Under the pieces are notes generated by a model. That model ran no database searches, was not told the DNA's origin, and was given only the letters and a program-made list of their open reading frames with translations. A program made the translations under genes and the position numbers. Below are positions 15,692-23,338 of a stretch of 39,515 nt of DNA, in pieces; positions within the stretch are counted from its first letter, which is position 1, and every line of letters starts with the position of its first letter. This DNA is from a virus: positions 1 through 39,515 of the IMG/VR virus record IMGVR_UViG_3300027852_000093; one strand, 5' to 3'.

Positions 15692-16004
15692 AGTTATTAG
15701 CGGTACTCTTCGCAACAATTGATGCGACATCTTTGATATGCTTTATCCGCTGTTCATTCTGTTTCCCGATAGCTTTGTCAACGCCACTTGGCAGAAAAAA
15801 CTCGCTCCCACATTCGATACAAATAAACTGCTCTCCAACATAGTAATCACCACCGGAGGATTCATGCCAAACATAACCGCTTTTACCACAGCCGGGGCAA
15901 AACAGGTCAGTGTCTAATTCCCATGTTTCATCATATGAATGTGACCACTCCTCCCCTTCTCCTTTGGGATTCTTAAAATAATCAACTGTGAACCCTGTTT
16001 TCAT
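15675..16004 (-). CDS. Zinc-ribbon protein, 109 aa, in a repeat-bounded cassette
   Basis: ATG has GGAGG about eight bases upstream. Residues 36-66 contain CPGCGKSGYVWHES and CIECGSEFFL, a four-Cys zinc ribbon. The C-terminal end (TANNCVQPT) is encoded by the inner part of the adjoining hairpin and inverted repeat, which suggests that the reading frame runs into a mobile or recombination site. The gene is bracketed by 14-bp inverted repeats at 15694-15707 and 16028-16041. It may be a cargo gene captured by the phage. Function unknown. Confidence 0.65.
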   Translation of the reverse strand: MKTGFTVDYFKNPKGEGEEWSHSYDETWELDTDLFCPGCGKSGYVWHESSGGDYYVGEQFICIECGSEFFLPSGVDKAIGKQNEQRIKHIKDVASIVAKSTANNCVQPT

Positions 16005-16041
16005 CGGATGACCTCCATTCCTTTCGTAGTACCGCTAATAA
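15694..16041. repeat. 14-bp inverted repeats bracketing a small gene
   Basis: TTATTAGCGGTACT at 15694-15707 and its exact reverse complement AGTACCGCTAATAA at 16028-16041 enclose almost the whole zinc-ribbon gene and its ribosome site. A perfect 14-base match this close to both gene ends is unlikely by chance. It could mark a small insertion (terminal inverted repeats), an invertible segment or a pairing that folds the transcript. No transposase is present. Confidence 0.6.
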
Positions 16042-16105
16042 GAATTAGGCCGACATAATTCCGTAATTTCCAAGCCCTCAACTTTAATCCCTAGATAATT
16101 GCGGA

Positions 16106-16543
16106 TTACCGTGCCATCTCCTGTATAATCCACTCACTCCTCGGGTTTCGCTTGTCCACCCGGATCGGGTGCAACGTAAACAAGCCCGTGAAATACTCCT
16201 CACTATCGCCAGCGATAATGCCGGCTCCGGGCTCCGTCCTCAGGGGCAAGCCGCTCTTGTCTTTGACCGTGCGCTCCGGCTGGAGCCCGTCCATCATCGC
16301 CTTGGCTGCAGCTGCGAGATTCAGGCGGTCGCGGCCTCTGCGGTCGGGCGCATAGAATGTGAGCTCGACGCCGTATGACTCCAGGGGCGTCCACCCCTTG
16401 GGCTTCTGGGCCAGAGCAGTCAGAGCCGTTGCAAGGCGTAGCTCTGCGGTTTGCTTGAAGTGGCTGCGCCAATTGCCGCGCAGGGTCTTGTTGGGCAGAA
16501 GGTCCTTACAGGGGAAGGGAAGTACCAACTTCAGTGATGTCAT
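16106..16543 (-). CDS. rusA: RusA-type Holliday junction resolvase
   Basis: The 145-residue protein has the RusA layout: N-terminal PCKDLLPNKTLRGNW (the PxxxxPN-type strand), then ELTFYAPDRRGRDRLNLAAA with acidic residues Asp67 and Asp72 and the following Asn75-Leu, the helix AAKAMMDGL, and GIIAGDSEEYF with Asp113. In RusA the acidic residues bind the metal and the dimer cuts four-way junctions by paired nicks. In phages it resolves branches formed in replication and recombination before packaging. The start overlaps the upstream stop in a TAATG junction. Confidence 0.8.
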   Translation of the reverse strand: MTSLKLVLPFPCKDLLPNKTLRGNWRSHFKQTAELRLATALTALAQKPKGWTPLESYGVELTFYAPDRRGRDRLNLAAAAKAMMDGLQPERTVKDKSGLPLRTEPGAGIIAGDSEEYFTGLFTLHPIRVDKRNPRSEWIIQEMAR

Positions 16544-16722
16544 TACTCGACCTCTCTCAGTGGCGGCAACGCATCAGGATTGAACCTCCAATGGGGCAGC
16601 ACGAGTCGGCATCCGTCACACCACCATAGAGTCTCCGGGTGCAAGCATGTATCGCAATCCGGCCTCATGTTTGTTATCCACAGCCTGAGTTCGTGGTAGG
16701 ACTTATCGTAATCTATCGGCAT
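16543..16722 (-). CDS. Small zinc-finger protein, 59 aa
   Basis: The frame starts with ATG after GGAGGAGG and ends in TAA overlapping the ATG of rusA by one base. The product has CDTCLHPETLWWCDGC, a compact Cys-x2-Cys plus Cys-x2-Cys zinc motif, followed by LPHWRFNPDALPPL. Ribosome site and stop-start overlap make it a confident gene despite its size. It is probably co-translated with rusA; a DNA-binding or regulatory role is possible but not shown. Confidence 0.7.
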   Translation of the reverse strand: MPIDYDKSYHELRLWITNMRPDCDTCLHPETLWWCDGCRLVLPHWRFNPDALPPLREVE

Positions 16723-16737
16723 TGTTGCCCTCCTCCG

Positions 16738-16965
16738 TTACTGGTTTTGTCGATCCGCCCGATAACACCCGTCTACCTCATCACGATATCCGCAGTCTTC
16801 CCGTTGGCAATCTTTGCAGTGCCATTTGTACGCAGCAACACAGCCGGTACAATAGTCGCCGCACGGCGCAAGGTCATCAATCCCGCAACCGCATTCCTCA
16901 CTACAAAGCCCATGATACCCATTATCCTTTAGCCACTTACCAACGATCTCCAGTACAGTCATCAT
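16738..16965 (-). CDS. Cys-rich small protein, 75 aa
   Basis: The product starts with a helix (MMTVLEIVGKWLKDNGYHGL) and then has about eleven Cys: CSEECGCGIDDLAPCGDYC, followed by HCKDCQREDCGYR. I recall similar proteins with a CGC-DDL-PC pattern encoded in early regions of many phages. It would bind two zinc ions or a similar metal. GAGGAGG precedes the ATG pair, and the start overlaps the stop of the upstream gene. Function unknown. Confidence 0.7.
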   Translation of the reverse strand: MMTVLEIVGKWLKDNGYHGLCSEECGCGIDDLAPCGDYCTGCVAAYKWHCKDCQREDCGYRDEVDGCYRADRQNQ

Positions 16966-17294
16966 TACCCCTCCTCTTTGGGCGTTGTTCCATCATCGTT
17001 TTCCCAAACAATCCCTTGACGATACGTGTGGCTTCTTGGGGCAACTGTAAAGCCGTACTCTTCCCCTATCTCGTCCCATAAGTCTATGAGTTGTCGGTTG
17101 ATAGGCACAAGCATTTCCTGGCAATGGTTCGTTACCGATTCCATCAACCCTTCGATGCTGCGCCTCCTAGCCATCAAGGCATCCATCCTGTCTCTCAGGT
17201 AAGGAGCAATCTTGATACTGCCATCCTCGTACTCGCGATACCCGCAGGTCTTCCCCATCTTGTGAATTGGGTACACCACTTTCTTCTTAGTCAT
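16965..17294 (-). CDS. Hypothetical early protein, 109 aa
   Basis: TAGGAGG lies four to seven bases before a GTG-ATG pair. I use the ATG at 17294; the GTG at 17297 is also possible. The protein has an N-terminal basic stretch (MTKKKVVYPIHKMGK), then a beta region (YREYEDGSIKIAPYL) and a long helix (DRMDALMARRRSIEGLMES). No named domain is visible. The TAA stop overlaps the start of the next leftward gene. Confidence 0.65.
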   Translation of the reverse strand: MTKKKVVYPIHKMGKTCGYREYEDGSIKIAPYLRDRMDALMARRRSIEGLMESVTNHCQEMLVPINRQLIDLWDEIGEEYGFTVAPRSHTYRQGIVWENDDGTTPKEEG

Positions 17295-17302
17295 CACTCC
17301 TC

Positions 17303-17458
17303 CTATTTACTAGCGGGTTTCATGTTCAAACATACTACGCACCGCCACCCAGGATTGCCGCCATACCCCTTTGGGGCATAGTTGTGGACTCGCATTTGCT
17401 TTCCGTAACGGCCATCTTGCCATTCGTGCCCACACGTACACTGAATTACTTTTGTCAT
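17303..17458 (-). CDS. Small zinc-ribbon protein, 51 aa
   Basis: AAGGAGGC precedes the ATG by a few bases and the frame ends just before the ribosome site of the next gene. The product carries CTCGHEWQDGRYG and, 25 residues later, RCVVCLNMKPASK, a split zinc ribbon. It is the first gene of this leftward stretch after the 341-bp non-coding region. Ribosome site, spacing and zinc motif make it likely real. Function unknown. Confidence 0.65.
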   Translation of the reverse strand: MTKVIQCTCGHEWQDGRYGKQMRVHNYAPKGYGGNPGWRCVVCLNMKPASK

Positions 17459-17799
17459 GCTGCCTCCTTATTATTTGATTGCGCTTCTACTGGGTAGCTG
17501 ACTAGCCAGGTCGCTCACTCCAAGGCTCGCCCGTCGGCGGTTACCACGGTCAACTACTACACCTTGCGGTTACCACAGTCAATTACTGTACCTTGTAGAG
17601 TGCCCTCGCTGTAGCCAGCCTACCCAGGCCCAGACGCGAGGCGTTCCCTCGGCATGAGCCTTGATGGGGCTACCTCATCTCATATCATTACCACCTTCGT
17701 TCTCTCCGTGCCGTACCGCTGTTCAAAATTATAGCTGTGCCATATTGCCCTCCATATACGTGCGTCATCGGCGCTCAGGCGTCTGGGCGGACGCGGTGA
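17459..17799. other. Non-coding region with repeats
   Basis: I find no convincing gene in these 341 bases on either strand. Besides the ribosome site of the 17303 gene it holds a 29-bp tandem repeat (17538-17595) and a 10-bp inverted repeat with arms GCCCAGACGC at 17628-17637 and GCGTCTGGGC at 17779-17788. A TATAAT occurs on the minus strand near 17730, but without a good -35 box. It could be an origin of replication, an operator region for the lower part of the leftward block, or a structured RNA. Confidence 0.55.
17538..17595. repeat. Two tandem 29-bp repeats (iteron-like)
   Basis: Unit 1 is 17538-17566 and unit 2 is 17567-17595, joined without spacer. They agree at 25 of 29 positions, and all four differences are transitions. 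Each unit begins CGGTTACCAC and ends ACCTTG. On the minus strand each holds a TTGACT/TTGACC-like box. Tandem units of this size are typical of iterons or of repeated operator sites. There are no spacers, so this is not a CRISPR array. Confidence 0.7.
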
Positions 17800-18027
17800 T
17801 TATAGGTTCGATACATTCACCATGTCTGGCTGTATCACTAATTGAGTTTTGATCGTTTGGATTGCCCTTCTCTTGGCGTCTGCTCCATCCTTCCCAAGTA
17901 TATTTACCTTATTGTACCCTGACCACTTGGGGTTATAGTCTCTCAGGTATGCCGTAACCTCATAAGGCAGCTTCTGGTTTGAATTTTCACACCTATGGAC
18001 AAAAACCGCCACGATGAATGTTTTCAT
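17800..18027 (-). CDS. Hypothetical early protein, 75 aa
   Basis: ATG has GGAGG nine bases upstream. The protein begins MKTFIVAVFVHRCENSNQKL and reads as a small alpha/beta fold (VTAYLRDYNPKWSGYNKV, then ADAKRRAIQTIK). No metal site or membrane helix is evident; the hydrophobic start is too short for a signal peptide. It lies upstream of the non-coding region in the leftward block. Function unknown. Confidence 0.6.
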   Translation of the reverse strand: MKTFIVAVFVHRCENSNQKLPYEVTAYLRDYNPKWSGYNKVNILGKDGADAKRRAIQTIKTQLVIQPDMVNVSNL

Positions 18028-18098
18028 ATTTATACCTCCAGCCCGATAATAGGGTAATATCCTCGTCGCATAACTGCACTTCTGCGATGCAGCCGCTA

Positions 18099-18527
18099 TT
18101 AAGCCCCGCTTGCATATTTCCGCTCATCTCCTGTATCTTCCCCTATTTGATTTTCAAACCCGTGCTTAATAGCAACCGCTTTGAATAGTGGCAACCCATA
18201 CTGGGCGTAGCGATTGAATGACTCAAGGTCATCATCTAAAACCCACATCCACATCTTCACAACTTCATACATAAATGAAGCAGATATACTTCGTTGATTT
18301 AAGGCTTTCTCGAACCCGAATTCTACATCACGCTTTAATTGCTCCAACACATTCTCTTTAGTCAAATCTATAGCTTTGTGTTCCCCCCCGTCTTTCAACG
18401 AAAAGCCAAACGTCTGCCAATCCTCGACCGGGAAAAATTCAATGATCCTACTAAAATCACGGCCATCCAAACATTGAGACTCCTTTCCGTTCTTTACCGC
18501 TTCCAAGATTCGCTCTCTAGTTTTCAC
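18099..18527 (-). CDS. Hypothetical early protein, 142 aa
   Basis: The start is GTG with AAGGAGG four bases upstream. The protein is mainly helical and acidic (RERILEAVKNGKES, KENVLEQLKRDVEFGFEKAL, MYEVVKMWMWVLDDDLESF). It has no Cys cluster and no membrane segment. I do not recognise a family. It is separated from the next leftward gene by about 70 bases that include a weak five-base-pair stem. Confidence 0.6.
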   Translation of the reverse strand: MKTRERILEAVKNGKESQCLDGRDFSRIIEFFPVEDWQTFGFSLKDGGEHKAIDLTKENVLEQLKRDVEFGFEKALNQRSISASFMYEVVKMWMWVLDDDLESFNRYAQYGLPLFKAVAIKHGFENQIGEDTGDERKYASGA

Positions 18528-18608
18528 GATTCCTCCTTCTGTTTTTATTTGTATAATCCGCAGCCATCACACCTGTTGCGGTGGTCCAATAAGGCAATAC
18601 CCAGCCCC

Positions 18609-18968
18609 TCAGTCAGCTTTAGGGGGATTGGGTAATGGCATCCAGTGGGTGACGCCCCAATCTGCCCACCTATGGCCGTGATCGTTAATCAGTTGGCCTG
18701 CCATCATTGTTGATTCTCCTAACCCACGATATTTATCGACAACACTTTCACCCCATTGCAGCACATATTGGCCTGGTTCTGGCAACCGATATTCAACGCT
18801 TATCCACCGACTTCCCTCGGCCATCTTTATTGCCACAAGCTCGATGTTGCAAATTGCGTCTATGGCATCATCGCAGCACAGGCATGTACCAAAAGGGCAA
18901 TTCATGCACTCTAGAATAAGGTCGCACAGTATGGTTTGTATTTCCTGCCTCAAATTACAGTCTGCCAC
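18609..18968 (-). CDS. DUF551-like protein with N-terminal Cys-rich part
   Basis: The GTG start has TAGGAGG eight bases upstream. The C-terminal half (SRWISVEYRLPEPGQYVLQW, ending VTHWMPLPNPP) fits DUF551, a small family common in phage early regions whose function is unknown. The N-terminal 50 residues contain CMNCPFGTCLCCDDAIDAIC, a Cys-rich stretch that could bind metal. The frame is continuous, so this is either a fusion or an extended form. Confidence 0.7.
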   Translation of the reverse strand: MADCNLRQEIQTILCDLILECMNCPFGTCLCCDDAIDAICNIELVAIKMAEGSRWISVEYRLPEPGQYVLQWGESVVDKYRGLGESTMMAGQLINDHGHRWADWGVTHWMPLPNPPKAD

Positions 18969-19030
18969 CAGATAACCCTCCTATCTAGCTGATACCCAAC
19001 CCCTACCTCACCACCACCGACTTCCGCACC

Positions 19031-19735
19031 TTACGCAACACGCACCACCTTCCCGCTGATCTCTTGCACCCGCCTCTTGAATCCCTCTGCATCTGAATTC
19101 CCGTCCGATAGATGCAGCAGGTATATCTCCTCCACTTTTGATAGGTCGTTCGCCTTTAGGAAGCCGCACAGCGTCTCCAGCGACATATGGCTCCGCATCA
19201 CCCTGTTCTTGTGTGCCAGGGGTACGTCACCGCCGGCCACATTCTCGCGCAGGATATCGAGGGCGTAGTTGCATTCGATCATCAGGTGTGTCAGCCCTGC
19301 GAACTTGTATTTGAGATAAGCTGTATCGGTAGCGTACAGCAGCTTCCCCCCTGCCTTGCTCGCTAGCAGGAACCCTAGCGGTTCAGCCCCGTCGTGCTCG
19401 ATCTCGAAGGGAAGGATGTTCCATGTATCGAGAAAGAACACCTCTCGGGCCTTCACTGGGATAACCCTATGACATGTGCCGTGTATCCCGATGGCTGCCG
19501 CTGTTCCCTCGCTCATGTAGCAATCGACTCCCCGCTTTATCAATTCGGGAACTGCGCGACTGTGGTCTCCGTGCTCATGTGACACCAGGCACCCGGCCAC
19601 CCCAGATGCCCCGAACCCCAGGCCCCGCTGGATCGCCTGAAATGGGATCCCGGCGTCCAGCAATAACGGCGCGCCGTCACCGCTGACATAATAAGCACTC
19701 CCCGAACTGCCGGACGCCAGTACCTTGATTTCCAT
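19031..19735 (-). CDS. Metallo-beta-lactamase-fold hydrolase of the recombination module
   Basis: I chose the ATG at 19735, one base after the recT stop, because the longer frame runs inside recT. The 234-residue product has the MBL metal motif SHEHGDHS (His53, His55, Asp57, His58), His114 and Asp137 in ATDTAYLKY. The start MEIKVLASGSSGSAYYV is that of the YycJ/WalJ-like branch, which includes predicted nucleases. Phages often place an MBL gene next to recT. A nuclease that supplies single strands for RecT is the likely role, by inference. Confidence 0.8.
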   Translation of the reverse strand: MEIKVLASGSSGSAYYVSGDGAPLLLDAGIPFQAIQRGLGFGASGVAGCLVSHEHGDHSRAVPELIKRGVDCYMSEGTAAAIGIHGTCHRVIPVKAREVFFLDTWNILPFEIEHDGAEPLGFLLASKAGGKLLYATDTAYLKYKFAGLTHLMIECNYALDILRENVAGGDVPLAHKNRVMRSHMSLETLCGFLKANDLSKVEEIYLLHLSDGNSDAEGFKRRVQEISGKVVRVA

Positions 19736-19736
19736 G

Positions 19737-20519
19737 TTAGAACCCTGGATCCGGCGCAGGTGCAATCCCCCCAGGGGCCACGTCGATGACCTCGCTATTG
19801 GCGTATTCGGTGATTGCGGCAGCAACCTCCTCCTCCGCGTCATACTCAGAAGTGATTGCTCTCTCCATCTCAGTTGTCATGAGCCCATACTTCGAGAGCA
19901 GCAGGCGTAGCGGGGTCTTGATCGCCATGGCGTCAAAGTCCGTAGCCCAGGCACTGTTGGCAGCCCCATAGCTCTTGCTGTACTTCTTGGCGTGGGATTC
20001 AATTTCTTTCCGTGTCATATAGTGGGTTTTCCTGAAGCCATTGAGCGTTTCGAAGTGCGCGAAATAGCCCTGGGGTTTATCGCTTGTCGGATCCCCGGAG
20101 AAGGTCACCTCTCCGGAAAGAAGATCCTTGTGTACCTTGATCCCCTCCAGTACAACGTCAGCATTGATATGTCGGTATTGCCCGGTCCGCATCGCAAGCT
20201 GGATGTATCCCTTGTAGCCCATCTGGAACTGGGGGACTCTCTTGTAGGCGATGATGTAAGCGAACCCGAGCTGTTTGTTGATGGGGAGATTCAGGGTTGC
20301 CGCCTTTAGGCATTCCATGATGACGGCCTTCGGTTCACACTCCTGAAGATATTTGTCGGAGCTATAGATATCGAGAATGCTAGCGACGAAGACGCCTGTG
20401 TTTTCCTTGAGAACATTCCTGAATTGCTCCTGGACACTCTCGTCAGCTAGGACGAGCTTCATCTTGGTGATCGGTCTCTCAGCTACCGCCGTAGTCTGTT
20501 TTTCCGGGGTTGTTGTCAT
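19737..20519 (-). CDS. recT: RecT-family single-strand annealing protein
   Basis: The 260-residue length and sequence fit RecT: FVASILDIYSSDKYLQECEP, MECLKAATLNLPINKQLGFA, YIIAYKRVPQFQMGYKGYIQ and LAMRTGQYRHINADVV are its conserved blocks in order. The central part (ETLNGFRKTHYMTRKEIESH) and the 'SAWATDFDAMAIKTPLRLLL' segment complete the domain. RecT coats single-stranded DNA and anneals complementary strands. The start overlaps the stop of the SbcC-like gene by four bases, and the MBL gene follows after one base, so the three form one expression unit. Confidence 0.9.
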   Translation of the reverse strand: MTTTPEKQTTAVAERPITKMKLVLADESVQEQFRNVLKENTGVFVASILDIYSSDKYLQECEPKAVIMECLKAATLNLPINKQLGFAYIIAYKRVPQFQMGYKGYIQLAMRTGQYRHINADVVLEGIKVHKDLLSGEVTFSGDPTSDKPQGYFAHFETLNGFRKTHYMTRKEIESHAKKYSKSYGAANSAWATDFDAMAIKTPLRLLLSKYGLMTTEMERAITSEYDAEEEVAAAITEYANSEVIDVAPGGIAPAPDPGF

Positions 20520-22498
20520 GCTGCCACCTCCTGTTTTGCTAGTTCTACTCTCAGCATCTTATCGGGCTCGCTGACATGCAGCCTGATCTGTTGGCCCCTA
20601 CTCTCGATGATTTGCGACACCGCCTCGGCGTTATCCAGCCAGATCGGGACCGTGGAGTCATAGTGCTCTGAGAGCGTATTGATTATATCGATGCCCACAT
20701 TCAGGCGAGCCCCGTTGTTGAGCGCCGAATTGTAGGGTACTCCCTGGTATAGAGTCTCGCAACATTCCTCGATCCCGCCGTTGATCAATTCGTTGAACAT
20801 TTTGAAATGGGCAAACTGGAAACAGCTGTTGATCTGGCGTTCCAAGAATTGCACCTTCGAGCGCACGAATTGGTCTGTGAGATAAAGCTCTCGCTCCAAC
20901 CTCTCGTACGCAGCGGCCAGTGTTTTCTCCTGGGCCTTCAGCTCCTCGATGCGCTGGAGGCCTGCTCCCCTCTGATCCAGCTGCGCCAGAATCGTCACCT
21001 TCTCTGAAATAAGGGAGTTGTATCTGGCGATCTCCTCACTGAGCGCGTCGAGGGCGTCAGCGCATCCCAGTCTGAGTTCAGCGATGGCTTGCTCAAGCGT
21101 GGCCTTCTCCTTAGTCATGGTGATATGCTCAGGCAGCTTGGTGTAGTCCGTCTCAAGTTGCTTGGCTGCTTCCAGCTTCCCGTGTAGGTCCGAGGCTCGT
21201 GCTTCAAGGGTATTCTGTTCGGATGCGGCACTCTCGATTCCTTGAGAAATGTGCGCATTCTCCGCAACAAGGGACTCGCATTTAGCATGAGCCTCTTTGC
21301 CCCTCTGCTGGATGGCTTCCAGCCTCTCTGCTTTTTGGCGGTTGAAATTGGCTAAAGCCTTCTCCCGGGCAGTCTCAACCTGCTCCGTTGGCAGCGACTG
21401 CCCGCATGTTGGGCAGGTGTCACTCTCGGCATAGACAAACCCCTCGGCGTTGACTACGTGCCACTCTTCGCGCCAGGTTGCCATCTGCTTTTCGAGTTCG
21501 GCTATCTCCGCGTCATTCGCGTCTATATGCCCTTGCTTTTTGGTAGCCAGGGACTTGTGTTGCTCGATCTCTTCCCTGACCTTATTCATCTCAACTACGG
21601 TTGCCTGCTTTGCGTCGGCTTGTACCAACCAGTGGGCTCGCTCTAATTCTATCAGCTTCGACTCGATCCCCTGCAATGTCTTGGTTTTTTCAGCTATACT
21701 GCCACCCTCTTTCAGTGTGATGAACTCCCGCTGCTTTGCTTGTTGCGCGGACTTAAACCCATCGAGGGCAGCAGTAACTATCGCGCAGCTTTCTTCGGAT
21801 TTCGGCAAGCCACGGTTTGCCTCATCGATTCTGAGGGGGATCTCTTGGAGTTCCTTGTTGATCTTCGTCCGATGTGCAAGTACCATCGCTCGGTGGTCGT
21901 CGAACGGGCGCCCATCAAGTATTCCCGGTAGATCGGCAAGGTCGCTGTTCTTGGCGATGACCTCCTCATCTGAGATATCCCCACATACCTCAAGGAGTAT
22001 CTTTCGCCTATCCTGCCAGTGCAGAACCTCATTGAAATGTCTCACGTTGCTCAAGAGTTTCAACAGCTTCTCATCAACAATGCTAGTTCGGGCGTCATAT
22101 TCCTTCTTCTGCATTGGGACGCCATCGATGTAGTAGTCCGTCGTATGCCCAGTGAATTCTTTATTGGCGGCTCCGCGTCGCTTGGTCCACTTTTCCGCAT
22201 AGACCTTCCGCAATACAGTCAATTTGCCGTCAATCTCCAGCACCCCTTCGACCTCATGCTCCAGACCATGGATCGGCTGGCCGTGTTCATCCAAGGTTTT
22301 GATCTCGAAATCCACCTGATCTTGGCTGTTCTTCCCATAGAGTAGCCAGAACCAGGCGTCTGCGAGGGTTGTCTTGCCAGTAGCGTTATCCCCGTAGATA
22401 CTGGCATCGTTGAAAGGCTTGGTGGGAAGCTCTAGTGTGAATTCTCGAAGGCCTTTGAAGTTCCGAAGTGATAGTTTCCTCAATCCGATTTCAGCCAT
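20516..22498 (-). CDS. SbcC/Rad50-like ATPase with zinc hook
   Basis: This 660-residue protein has an N-terminal ATPase lobe with Walker A GDNATGKTT at 36-44, two long coiled-coil arms (about 240-350 and 370-550) joined by a zinc hook CPTCGQ (Cys362, Cys365), and a C-terminal lobe. There NNGARLNVGIDIINTL (594-609) stands where the ABC signature is expected and VPIWLDNAEAV (617-627) is the Walker B region, with Asn where Rad50 has Glu. This layout is shared by phage SMC-like proteins. It may act on DNA ends with the MBL protein in place of SbcD. Confidence 0.8.
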   Translation of the reverse strand: MAEIGLRKLSLRNFKGLREFTLELPTKPFNDASIYGDNATGKTTLADAWFWLLYGKNSQDQVDFEIKTLDEHGQPIHGLEHEVEGVLEIDGKLTVLRKVYAEKWTKRRGAANKEFTGHTTDYYIDGVPMQKKEYDARTSIVDEKLLKLLSNVRHFNEVLHWQDRRKILLEVCGDISDEEVIAKNSDLADLPGILDGRPFDDHRAMVLAHRTKINKELQEIPLRIDEANRGLPKSEESCAIVTAALDGFKSAQQAKQREFITLKEGGSIAEKTKTLQGIESKLIELERAHWLVQADAKQATVVEMNKVREEIEQHKSLATKKQGHIDANDAEIAELEKQMATWREEWHVVNAEGFVYAESDTCPTCGQSLPTEQVETAREKALANFNRQKAERLEAIQQRGKEAHAKCESLVAENAHISQGIESAASEQNTLEARASDLHGKLEAAKQLETDYTKLPEHITMTKEKATLEQAIAELRLGCADALDALSEEIARYNSLISEKVTILAQLDQRGAGLQRIEELKAQEKTLAAAYERLERELYLTDQFVRSKVQFLERQINSCFQFAHFKMFNELINGGIEECCETLYQGVPYNSALNNGARLNVGIDIINTLSEHYDSTVPIWLDNAEAVSQIIESRGQQIRLHVSEPDKMLRVELAKQEVAA

Positions 22499-22502
22499 TC
22501 CT

Positions 22503-22799
22503 CTATTTCTCCTTTCTCACATTGTTATTCTGGGGCTCACCGATGAGCCTTCGCGCCTTGTCCAACATACGGGTTTGGTCATGGGGCGTCAGAGCCCAGA
22601 GGGGTGCGTAGAATTTATCCATGGCCAATTTCTCTGCCAACTCCGCGACCTCAATCTCTTTAGTCATCATGCTTCCTCCTTTACTCCGGATCTTCCTTCG
22701 CTTATTCCTCGGCCTCGCCAGCCACGCCGCGAGCCGGTTCGCCCTGACTGCATCCCGGGGCCCGATGCCCAGCTGGGCCAGCGTTATATCCGTTGCCAT
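22503..22799 (-). CDS. Hypothetical early protein, 98 aa, possibly two products
   Basis: Two good starts lie in the same frame. The ATG at 22799 has AAAGGAGG four bases upstream and overlaps the next gene's stop region. An internal ATG pair at residues 44-45 also has GGAGG upstream (MMTKEIEVAELAEKLAMDKF). The N-terminal part is basic (RKIRSKGG) and looks DNA-binding or disordered; the C-terminal part is helical. Either one long protein or a long and a short form may be made. It sits just upstream of the SbcC-like gene. Confidence 0.5.
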   Translation of the reverse strand: MATDITLAQLGIGPRDAVRANRLAAWLARPRNKRRKIRSKGGSMMTKEIEVAELAEKLAMDKFYAPLWALTPHDQTRMLDKARRLIGEPQNNNVRKEK

Positions 22800-23269
22800 C
22801 AGCCCTCCTTTGCCTCGCCATCAACCGTCATCATGGCTGGGGTAAGTCGCTCTAAGAAAGCTGTTATGGTTTTCTGTTCTTCTGTGAGGTCTGCGATTCT
22901 ATCAGCGAGGGCTTTGAGCCTAGCAATCAAGGCATCATTCTCATTGCTCTTTATTACAACATTGCCAAGGCGCTCTTTGCTCCTATTCCCAGTTCTCTTG
23001 CTGATAACCCAAACATCAGTGTCATCAACTATGCTAGTGGCCTCGCCGTCTACCCATCCCTCTGTGCGATTGGCCCATGGCTGATAAAGAACCTTCACCC
23101 TTTTGTATTTGACTTTCAACTGTTTGTCTATCCACTTTTCGCAGTCCTCAACAGATTCCAATTTCGCTGTGGTGGCAGGCATATCATCGAGGAGCACAGC
23201 GAATACTCTCTGGTAGTCTTCCCACCTTATCGTGTACCCCTTGTACTCTGCTTCTAATCTGCTAGGCAT
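22799..23269 (-). CDS. First gene of the leftward early operon, hypothetical, 156 aa
   Basis: ATG with GAAGGAGGG upstream. The protein starts MPSRLEAEYKGYTIRWEDYQ, a small beta-rich pattern, and ends in a long helix (ALIARLKALADRIADLTEEQ). No named domain is visible. It is the gene closest to the leftward promoter at 23306-23334 and would be the first expressed. Early genes at this position often modify host functions, which is only a guess here. Confidence 0.6.
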   Translation of the reverse strand: MPSRLEAEYKGYTIRWEDYQRVFAVLLDDMPATTAKLESVEDCEKWIDKQLKVKYKRVKVLYQPWANRTEGWVDGEATSIVDDTDVWVISKRTGNRSKERLGNVVIKSNENDALIARLKALADRIADLTEEQKTITAFLERLTPAMMTVDGEAKEG

Positions 23270-23305
23270 TTGTTACCCTCCTTCTGTTTTCCTTTGACCT
23301 ATCAG

Positions 23306-23334
23306 ATATTAACACATCCAATAACTCATGTCAA
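23306..23334 (-). promoter_or_regulatory. Leftward early promoter
   Basis: On the minus strand TTGACA (23334-23329) is followed after 17 bases by TAATAT (23311-23306). This is a near-consensus sigma-70 promoter with optimal spacing. Transcription would begin near 23300 and run into the 156-residue gene at 23269 and on to recT. Its -35 box is the mirror image of the rightward one, four bases away. Confidence 0.75.
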
Positions 23335-23338
23335 CCCC

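Noticed and set aside
17538-17595. Possible CRISPR array
   Set aside because: There are only two repeat units and they abut without any spacer, and no cas gene is present.
18540-18608. Tiny minus-strand frame ending in NRCDGCGLYK
   Set aside because: It resembles the end of a zinc-binding protein but has no ATG, GTG or strong ribosome site and would be under 20 residues.
21450-22133. Long open frame on the plus strand, 227 aa, opposite the SbcC-like gene
   Set aside because: It lies fully antisense to a well-supported ATPase gene, has a low-complexity Ser/Cys-rich product and no ribosome site; it reflects the codon use of the opposite strand.
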